Below are positions 6,804 to 12,001 of a DNA stretch of 12,001 nt, piece by piece; the stretch's first letter is position 1, and each line of letters starts with the position of its first letter. Under the pieces are notes generated by a model. It was not told the origin of the DNA, searched no databases, and saw only the letters and a program-made list of their open reading frames with translations. The position numbers and the translations under genes were made by a program. The DNA is from PVC group bacterium. GTDB lineage: Bacteria; Verrucomicrobiota; Kiritimatiellia; SS1-B-03-39; PXDE01. The stretch spans positions 1-12,001 of the forward strand of contig PXDE01000583.1 of the NCBI GenBank assembly GCA_003566475.1, given 5' to 3'.

Positions 6804-7828
6804 ACCTCGACCTCCGCCGCCCGGTCCCCGGCGAGGCTGCGGTGCACGGCCTCGGTGAAGGCCATGTAGCGCACGCCGTCGGCGAAGGTGGTGTGCGACA
6901 CCGCCTCCTCGCCGCGGATGGCCCGCACGAACTCCTCCTCGACCCGCCAGCTTCCGCGCTCGGCCTCGGGGATCTCCACCGGGGCCAGGCCGTCGTCGCC
7001 GCGCCGCCCGAGGCGCAGCTCCTCTCCCCGCAGCTCGAGGGTGGCCTCCTCGCCGTAGAGGGTGGCGGCGGGAGGGCCGGCGTGGCCGGTGACCGCGCTG
7101 AACCGCAGGTGGGCCAGAGCGCCGCAGGCCAGGTCGGCCAGGATCTCGAGGTGGTCGGGAATCCGCACCGCCCGCAGCAGGCCGTCCTCGTCCCGGCGCA
7201 TGGGCACCACGGCGCGGGCGCGGGCCATCACCCGGGTGGCCGGCCCCACCCAGCGCGTCATCGCCTCGACCCAGATGCCCATCATCATCACGTTGAGTCC
7301 GCTCAGGTCGCGGTCCATCCGCCAGGAGAGCGCCCCGTCGCGGTCCACGAAGCCGGAGGCGGCGACCAGATCGACGGCCAGCACCCGGCCCAGCACGCCC
7401 TCGGCGAGCAGGCGCCGGATGGTGCGGTCCACGCCGAGGGTGAATGGCGAGGGCACGATCTGGGCCACCAGCTCGGGGCGCCGGAGGTGCGCCTCGTACA
7501 TGGCCCGGGCTTCGGCGAGGTTCATGGCCATGCGGGCCTCGCACAGTACGTGCTTCCCCGCCCCGAGGGCGGCCAGGGTGGCGGGGGCGTGGAGATAGGG
7601 CCAGGTGCCGATCATCACCGCGTCCACCTCGGGGTCGGCGATGACGCCGGTCCAGTGGTCGTGGACGCGGGGGATGCCGAACTCGGCGGCCGCCTTCTCG
7701 CCGGAGGCCCGGCTCCGGTTGGCCACGCACAGGATCTCGACCCCGGGCTGGGCCCGGAAGCCGGGGATATGGCGAAGGCGGGTGTTGCCGCCCGCGCCGA
7801 TGATGCCAATGCGGATGGGCGGGGTCAT
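6800..7828 (-). CDS. Gfo/Idh/MocA-family protein lacking catalytic residues
   Basis: The 342-residue product has the family's N-terminal Rossmann fold: IGIIGAGGNTR at 7-17 for nucleotide binding, then the DPEVDAVMIGT strand (65-75) and the GKHVLCE strand (91-97). Its C-terminal alpha/beta domain resembles that of sugar dehydrogenases. Three usual residues are missing. The EKP motif that supplies the active-site lysine reads EAR (97-99). In the segment that normally reads DxGxH, the Asp and His positions appear to be Met182 and Trp186. It may bind NAD(P) or a sugar without the standard hydride transfer, or use different chemistry. ATGA overlaps on both sides and a GAGGAG site eight bases before its ATG place it in the middle of the glycosyltransferase-sulfatase operon. 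The family assignment is secure. The residue substitutions are read from an alignment done by eye. Confidence 0.9.
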   Translation of the reverse strand: MTPPIRIGIIGAGGNTRLRHIPGFRAQPGVEILCVANRSRASGEKAAAEFGIPRVHDHWTGVIADPEVDAVMIGTWPYLHAPATLAALGAGKHVLCEARMAMNLAEARAMYEAHLRRPELVAQIVPSPFTLGVDRTIRRLLAEGVLGRVLAVDLVAASGFVDRDGALSWRMDRDLSGLNVMMMGIWVEAMTRWVGPATRVMARARAVVPMRRDEDGLLRAVRIPDHLEILADLACGALAHLRFSAVTGHAGPPAATLYGEEATLELRGEELRLGRRGDDGLAPVEIPEAERGSWRVEEEFVRAIRGEEAVSHTTFADGVRYMAFTEAVHRSLAGDRAAEVEV

Positions 7829-8859
7829 GGCGGCGTCTCCTCGGGAGCGGGGGTGGAGGTTCGGCGCCGCCGGAGCGGCGGCAGTCGGAAGGCGAGCAGC
7901 TCGGCGGTCAGCCAGGGCCGGGAAGCCATGAGGCGGCGGAACCAGCCGGGGGCCGAGGCGCGCTCGCGGCCCCGGGATCCGCGGAACAGCCCGGCCCACA
8001 CCGCGTCGGTCACCGCCTCGGCGGTGGGGGCCTGGACGGGATCGGCCAGACGGGCGGGCAGGTCGTTGACCCACTTGCCCAGATGGGCGCGGCACCAGTG
8101 GCGGTGGAACCCGAACCCGCCGCACACCTTTTTCCAGAACAGCATCTCGCTGCGGAGGAGGTGGTAGGCGGTGAACGGGTTCTGGGGCTCCCCGGCCTCG
8201 GGAAAGGAGCGGACCCTGTGGACGAGCTCCGCTCCAGGCACCACGGCCAGCCCGATCTCGCAGAGGCTGGTTCGCAGGCAGAAGTCCGCGTCCTCGGCGT
8301 ACATGAAGAACCGCTCGTCGAGCAGGCCCACCTTCTCGACGGTGCTCCGGCGCACGAGCAGGGCGCAGCCGGTGAGGTAGCGGGCCTCGGGGGCCAGGGC
8401 CTCGAAGGCCTCGACCGTGTCGAGATGGCGGGTGCGGAGGCCCTCGAAATCGATCTCGCCCCCGGCGAACCAGACCCGCTCCCCGTCCGGATGCACGATG
8501 CGGGGGGAGGCCGCGCCGACCTCGGGATGGGCGTCGAGATGCGCGACCAGGGCCTGGAGGCAGCCCGGGCGGGCCTCGGTGTCGGTGTTGACCAGCCAGA
8601 TCAGCTCCGTCCCGCCCGCGAAGAGGTGCCGGATGCCCAGGTTGTTGGCGGCGGCGAAGCCGAGATTGGCCCCGGCCCGGATCAGGGTGACGTCCGGGGC
8701 CTCGGCCTCGACCCAGCGGTCGGACCCGTCGGTCGAGGCGTTGTCCACCACCAGCAGCCGCGGGGCCGGCGCCTGGTTCCGCAGGGATTCCAGGCAGGCG
8801 GGCAGATCGCCCTGGCCGTTGTGGTTGACCAATATGACGGCGACGCGGGGATCAGGCAC
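7825..8859 (-). CDS. Family 2 glycosyltransferase (rhamnosyltransferase-like)
   Basis: The product is 344 residues with a GT-A fold starting at the N-terminus. VAVILVNHNG (7-15) opens the nucleotide-binding region and VVDNASTDGS (37-46) follows. NTD (91-93) stands at the position of the metal-binding DxD, LTGCALLVRR lies at 162-171, and ERFFMYAEDADFCLR (182-196) holds the probable catalytic base. This arrangement is typical of WbbL-like transferases that add a sugar from an NDP-sugar to a polysaccharide or lipid-linked acceptor on the cytoplasmic side. There is no membrane span, and the C-terminus is basic (LRRRRTS). The GTG start at 8859 is preceded by AGGAG about 11 bases upstream. It is the first gene of the three-gene operon and overlaps the next by ATGA. 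Donor and acceptor cannot be told. Confidence 0.9.
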   Translation of the reverse strand: MPDPRVAVILVNHNGQGDLPACLESLRNQAPAPRLLVVDNASTDGSDRWVEAEAPDVTLIRAGANLGFAAANNLGIRHLFAGGTELIWLVNTDTEARPGCLQALVAHLDAHPEVGAASPRIVHPDGERVWFAGGEIDFEGLRTRHLDTVEAFEALAPEARYLTGCALLVRRSTVEKVGLLDERFFMYAEDADFCLRTSLCEIGLAVVPGAELVHRVRSFPEAGEPQNPFTAYHLLRSEMLFWKKVCGGFGFHRHWCRAHLGKWVNDLPARLADPVQAPTAEAVTDAVWAGLFRGSRGRERASAPGWFRRLMASRPWLTAELLAFRLPPLRRRRTSTPAPEETPP

Positions 8860-8932
8860 GTGGGGGCTGGCTCCTCATGGCCAGGGAGTGTAGGCTGGAA
8901 GGCCAGCCGCATCCCAGCCCAAAGGAGGCCCT
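8860..8932. promoter_or_regulatory. Divergent promoter region with small inverted repeat
   Basis: This 73-base gap separates the divergent glycosyltransferase operon and the GNAT-amidohydrolase gene, so both promoters should lie here. A hairpin, GGCTGG-AAGG-CCAGCC (8893-8908), sits near the middle and could be an operator. On the minus strand, TACACT (8894-8889) is a fair -10 box. No convincing -35 box is seen on either strand. AAAGGAGG (8921-8928), four bases before the ATG at 8933, is a strong ribosome-binding site for the plus-strand gene. Confidence 0.4.
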
Positions 8933-10582
8933 ATGCCCCGCGCCAGTTCCCGATTCCCCCAAGGCAAGGAGATCCGAGTCCGCAACGCCACCATGGAGGA
9001 CGTGCCCGCGATCAAGGCGCTGGTGGACCGGGCCTACGATGCCTCCGGCCTCACCGGCTACACCGAGAGCCAGGTCCGCGGCCAGATCCACCATTTCCCG
9101 GAGGGCCAGTTCGTGGTCGAGACGGCGGGGAAGGTCATCGCCTACTGCGCCACGTTTCAGGTGAGCGGGGCCATCGCCCTGCGTCCCCACACCTGGACGG
9201 AGATCACGGGCGGCGGGTTCGGGTCGCGGCACGATCCCGACGGCGACTGGCTGTACGGGATGGAGGTGGCGGTGGATCCGGACTACCGGGGGTTCCGGAT
9301 CGGCCAGCGGCTCTACAACGAGCGCAAGAAGCTGTGCCAGGAGTGGCGGCTGAAGGGGATCGTGTTCGGCGGCCGCCTGCCCGGTCTCCGCAGGCGCCAC
9401 CAGGCGGCGGGCGGGGCGGAGGGCTACGTCGAGCAGGTGCGCCAGAAGAAGATGCGCGACCCCGTGCTCTCCTTCCAGCTCCGCAACGGGTTCGAGCTTC
9501 TGGGCCTGCTCCCGAACTATCTGCCGTCCGACTACGAATCGATGGGCTACGCCGCCCACCTGGTCTGGCGCAACCCGGCCGTGGCCGACGAGGCCGAGGA
9601 GGGACGCAGGAAGACGTATGGCGGCCGGGTGCCGGACACGGTGCGGGTGGCCGCCGTCCAGTACCAGCAGCGGCGGGTGCAGTCGTTCGAGGAGTTCCTG
9701 ACCATGGTCGAGTACTTCGTGGACGTGGTGTCCGACTACAAGGCCGACTTCGTGGTGTTCCCCGAGCTGTTCTCCCTGCAGCTCCTGTCCATCGAGGACC
9801 AGGAGCTGAACCCCCAGGAGTCCATCGAGGCCCTCACCCGGCATACGCCCCGGCTCAAGGAGGCGTTCCGCGACATGGCCCTGCGCTACAACATCAACTT
9901 CATCGCGGGCTCGCACCCCACCCGGATGCCCAACGGGCGGGTGGAGAACATCTGCTACGTGTTCCTGCGCGACGGCCGGGTCCACGAGCAGGCCAAGATC
10001 CACCCCACCCCCAATGAGGTGTACTGGTGGAACATCGAGGGCGGGCACGTGCTCGACACCATCGAGACCGACTGCGGCCCCATCGGGGTGCTCATCTGCT
10101 ACGACTCCGAGTTCCCCGAGCTGGCCCGCCACCTGGTGGACCAGGGGGCGCAGATCATCTTCGTGCCCTTCTGCACCGACGAGCGGCAGAGCTACCTGCG
10201 GGTGCGCTACTGCTGCCAGGCCCGGGCGGTGGAGAACCAGTGCTTCATGGTCCTGGCCGGCAACTGCGGCAACCTGCCCCGGGTGGCCAACATGGACATC
10301 CAGTACGCCCAGAGCTGCATCCTCACCCCCTGCGACTTCCCCTTCGCCCGCGACGGGGTGGCCGCCGACACCACCCCCAACGCCGAGATGGTGGCCTTCG
10401 CCGACCTCCGCACCGACTCCCTGCGCACCGCCCGCAACAGCGGCACCGTGCAGAACCTCAAGGACCGGCGGCACGACCTCTACCGGGTGGTCTGGATGGA
10501 GCCCGGGCGCCCGCCCGGGGAGCCGGCCCCTACAGAAGCTCCATCCGGAAGTCCATCACCACGAAGCTCGGATCCATCGTGA
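8933..10582 (+). CDS. GNAT acetyltransferase / nitrilase-family amidohydrolase fusion
   Basis: This 549-residue two-domain protein begins with a GNAT domain (about 13-215) whose acetyl-CoA loop is YRGFRIGQRLY (118-128), after the strand MEVAVDP. The second domain (about 236-500) is a carbon-nitrogen hydrolase with its full catalytic set: Glu278 in FPELFS, Lys355 in KIHPTP and Cys389 in ICYDSEFPE. A proline- and serine-rich C-terminal extension follows (about 524-549). Such fusions are known. The hydrolase half should cleave an amide or nitrile and the GNAT half transfer an acetyl group, but the substrates are unknown. There is no signal peptide, so it is cytosolic. The start is fixed by AAAGGAGG four bases before the ATG. 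The last 53 bases overlap the DUF503 gene on the other strand, and the extension there is not part of the catalytic fold. Confidence 0.93.
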   Translation: MPRASSRFPQGKEIRVRNATMEDVPAIKALVDRAYDASGLTGYTESQVRGQIHHFPEGQFVVETAGKVIAYCATFQVSGAIALRPHTWTEITGGGFGSRHDPDGDWLYGMEVAVDPDYRGFRIGQRLYNERKKLCQEWRLKGIVFGGRLPGLRRRHQAAGGAEGYVEQVRQKKMRDPVLSFQLRNGFELLGLLPNYLPSDYESMGYAAHLVWRNPAVADEAEEGRRKTYGGRVPDTVRVAAVQYQQRRVQSFEEFLTMVEYFVDVVSDYKADFVVFPELFSLQLLSIEDQELNPQESIEALTRHTPRLKEAFRDMALRYNINFIAGSHPTRMPNGRVENICYVFLRDGRVHEQAKIHPTPNEVYWWNIEGGHVLDTIETDCGPIGVLICYDSEFPELARHLVDQGAQIIFVPFCTDERQSYLRVRYCCQARAVENQCFMVLAGNCGNLPRVANMDIQYAQSCILTPCDFPFARDGVAADTTPNAEMVAFADLRTDSLRTARNSGTVQNLKDRRHDLYRVVWMEPGRPPGEPAPTEAPSGSPSPRSSDPS

Positions 10583-10811
10583 GCTGAGTCCGCACCTCGG
10601 CCAGGCGCTTGTCCACCACCTCGCGGCCGGCAGCCACGGTCACGAAGGCCAGCTCAGCCCGCCGCCACTCGTCCTGCATCCCCACCTCGGCCACGCTCAC
10701 GTTGATCCGGTGCTGCGTCCGGTCCTTCACGCTGCGCAGCACCGCCCGCTTGTCCTTGAGCGACCGCGCGTCCGGGATGCTGATGGATACTTCGAGAAGT
10801 CCGATGACCAT
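10530..10811 (-). CDS. DUF503 (YlxP-like) protein
   Basis: This small cytosolic protein of 93 residues is full-length for DUF503. It has the typical MVIGLLEVSI start, IPDARSLKDKR (12-22), NVSVAEVG (37-44), QDEWRRAELA (46-55) and a C-terminal beta strand FVVMDFRMELL. YlxP is often encoded near rbfA, infB or nusA and has been linked to translation or ribosome maturation, but none of those genes is nearby and the function is not firmly known. The ATG at 10811 fits the family N-terminus, though no clear Shine-Dalgarno sequence precedes it. It follows the aldehyde dehydrogenase on the same strand by 47 bases and could be co-transcribed. Its 3' end overlaps the convergent amidohydrolase gene by 53 bases. 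Confidence 0.9.
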   Translation of the reverse strand: MVIGLLEVSISIPDARSLKDKRAVLRSVKDRTQHRINVSVAEVGMQDEWRRAELAFVTVAAGREVVDKRLAEVRTQLTMDPSFVVMDFRMELL

Positions 10812-10821
10812 CGGGGCAGTG

Positions 10822-10856
10822 AACCACGAACGGCACGAAAGGGCACGAAAAACGTG
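10822..10856. repeat. Short 10-base-period CACGAAA repeat
   Basis: CACGAAC, CACGAAA and CACGAAA recur at exact 10-base spacing (starting about 10825, 10834 and 10844) in a run opening AACCACGAA and closing ACGTGG, so the ends are also partly inverted (CCACG/CGTGG). It sits in the 47-base gap between the aldehyde dehydrogenase and DUF503. From memory, similar CCACGAA-type runs are scattered in Verrucomicrobia, Planctomycetes and Bacteroidetes. In plus-strand translation it reads as NHERHERARK, a pattern often mis-annotated as protein. Confidence 0.65.
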
Positions 10857-10858
10857 GA

Positions 10859-12001
10859 TCAGCCGGCGTCCCGGATGACAAGCAGTCGGATCTCGGTCAT
10901 CTCCTCCATGGCGAAGCGCAGGCCCTCGCGGCCGAGGCCGCTGGATTTCACGCCGCCGTAGGGCATGTGGTCGACCCGCCAGGAGGGGATGTCGTTGATG
11001 ACCACCCCGCCGACCTCCAGCTCGTCCCAGGCCCGGAGGGCGCGGTGGAGGTCGCGGGTGAACACCCCGGCCTGGATGCCGTAGTCGCTGTGGTTGACCA
11101 CGGCCAGCGCCTCGTCGAAATCCGTGAACGGCTCGAGGCAGGCCACGGGGCCGAAGATCTCCTGGGCCCAGGCCCGGGCGTCGTGCGGCACGCCTTCGAG
11201 CACGGCGGCGGGCATCATGGCCCCCTCGCGGGATCCGCCGCAGAGGAGCGTCGCCCCCGCGTCCACGGCCTCGGCGATCCAGGCCTCGATGCGCCCGGCG
11301 GCGTCCTCGTCGATGAGCGGGCCCAGGAAGGTCTCCTCATCGCGGGGATCGCCGAGCTTCAGGTCGCGGGCGGCCGCGACCAGCCGGTCGCGGACCTCGT
11401 CGTAAAGGGACGGGTGGATGAGCACCCGCTGCACGCCGATGCAGCTCTGGCCGGACTGGTAGAAGGCGCCGAAGACAAGGCGGTCGACCACCGCCTCCGG
11501 ATCGCTCCCCTCGTCCACCACGCAGGCCGCGTTGCCGCCGAGTTCCAGGCAGACCCGCTTCTTGCCGGCCCGGGCCTTGAGCTCCCAGCCCACGGCGGGG
11601 GAGCCGGTGAAGCTCAGGTGGCGGATGCGGTCGTCCTCGACCAGCGGCGCCGCGTCCTTCCCCCGGCAGGGCAGGACCGAGAACGCGCCCTCGGGCAGGT
11701 CGGTCTCGGCCAGGATCTCGCCCAGCAGCAGGGCGCCCAGAGGGGTGTCGCTGGCCGGTTTGAGCACGAACGGGCAGCCCACGGCGAGGGCGGGGCCGAT
11801 CTTGTGGGCCACCAGGTTGAGCGGGAAGTTGAACGGGGTGATGAACGAGCACGGCCCCACCGGCACCCGCTTCCACATGCCCCGGTAGCCATCCGCCCGC
11901 TCGGAGATGTCGAGGGGCATCACCTCGCCGGTCATCCGCACGCTCTCCTCGGCGGCCACCCGGAGGGTGTCCACGAGGCGGGTCACCTCGCCCCGGCTGA
12001 A
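10859..12001 (-). CDS. Aldehyde dehydrogenase, N-terminus beyond window
   Basis: This NAD(P)-dependent aldehyde dehydrogenase is cut by the window edge. The frame continues through the GTG at 11986 as FSRGE to position 12001, so that GTG is not the true start, and roughly the first 90-100 residues are missing compared with a usual length of about 475. Counting from the Val at 11986, the visible family residues are Asn53 in PFNFPLN, the cofactor-binding KPAS segment (76-79), FTGSPAVG (126-133), Glu148 in LELGG and the catalytic Cys182 in GQSCIG. EIFGPV and GGVKSSGLGREG complete the C-terminal half. All catalytic residues in view are intact. The sequence resembles lactaldehyde or semialdehyde and non-phosphorylating GAPDH-like members, but I cannot choose among them. 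DUF503 follows on the same strand. Confidence 0.93.
   Translation of the reverse strand, partial: FSRGEVTRLVDTLRVAAEESVRMTGEVMPLDISERADGYRGMWKRVPVGPCSFITPFNFPLNLVAHKIGPALAVGCPFVLKPASDTPLGALLLGEILAETDLPEGAFSVLPCRGKDAAPLVEDDRIRHLSFTGSPAVGWELKARAGKKRVCLELGGNAACVVDEGSDPEAVVDRLVFGAFYQSGQSCIGVQRVLIHPSLYDEVRDRLVAAARDLKLGDPRDEETFLGPLIDEDAAGRIEAWIAEAVDAGATLLCGGSREGAMMPAAVLEGVPHDARAWAQEIFGPVACLEPFTDFDEALAVVNHSDYGIQAGVFTRDLHRALRAWDELEVGGVVINDIPSWRVDHMPYGGVKSSGLGREGLRFAMEEMTEIRLLVIRDAG

Noticed and set aside
5154..6869. 571-codon plus-strand open frame opposite the sulfatase
   Set aside because: It is antisense to a gene with all sulfatase motifs, and its own translation is low-complexity Val/Ala/Gly-rich.
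6804..7730. Upstream part of the open frame containing the sulfatase
   Set aside because: It overlaps the MocA-like gene in another frame and is Arg/Pro/Gly-rich. The true start at 6803 has GGAGG and an ATGA overlap.
10502..10519. Strong GC hairpin (CCCGGGC..GCCCGGG) as a terminator
   Set aside because: It lies inside the amidohydrolase coding region and no T-run follows on either strand, so an intrinsic terminator is not supported.

Overview
The window is very GC-rich by eye, densely coded, and most likely comes from a member of the PVC group (Planctomycetota, or the related Kiritimatiellota, Lentisphaerota or Verrucomicrobiota). Three things point there: a PEP-CTERM sorting tail, a sulfatase next to a Gfo/Idh/MocA-type protein, and several families of palindromic intergenic repeats that resemble, from memory, dispersed repeats of these genomes. 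Assignment to a genus or species is not possible from this sequence.

Layout. Positions 1-650 are non-coding and packed with nested palindromic repeats. A two-gene plus-strand unit follows: a HAD-superfamily phosphatase (651-1499) overlapping by ATGA with a DUF1015 protein (1496-2710). Next is a tRNA-Asp(GTC) with its own likely promoter and a textbook terminator (2721-2895), then a 213-bp near-palindromic repeat element (2965-3177). A convergent minus-strand gene (3265-4311) encodes a single-span membrane protein with a helical N-terminal half and a long Pro/Glu-rich tail. Behind its promoter lies an array of short GGGACAGG-type repeats (4398-4545).

Minus strand, 4745-8859. A 5'-truncated PEP-CTERM surface protein lies downstream of a tight three-gene operon. 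In transcription order the operon is a family 2 glycosyltransferase, a Gfo/Idh/MocA-fold protein without the usual catalytic residues, and a Cys-type sulfatase without a signal peptide. Both junctions in the operon are 4-base ATGA overlaps, so the products are probably made together. A joint role in the metabolism of a sulfated sugar or glycan is inference from the families.

Right end. A divergent plus-strand gene (8933-10582) encodes a GNAT acetyltransferase fused to a nitrilase-family amidohydrolase. Its 3' end overlaps, tail to tail, a DUF503 (YlxP-like) gene on the minus strand (10530-10811). Upstream of DUF503, on the same strand, is an aldehyde dehydrogenase that runs off the window (10859-12001), with a 10-base-period CACGAAA repeat between them.

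No CRISPR array, transposase gene, phage gene or recognisable defence system was seen. The most unusual content is the set of distinct intergenic repeat families and the apparently non-catalytic oxidoreductase-like protein inside the sulfatase operon.
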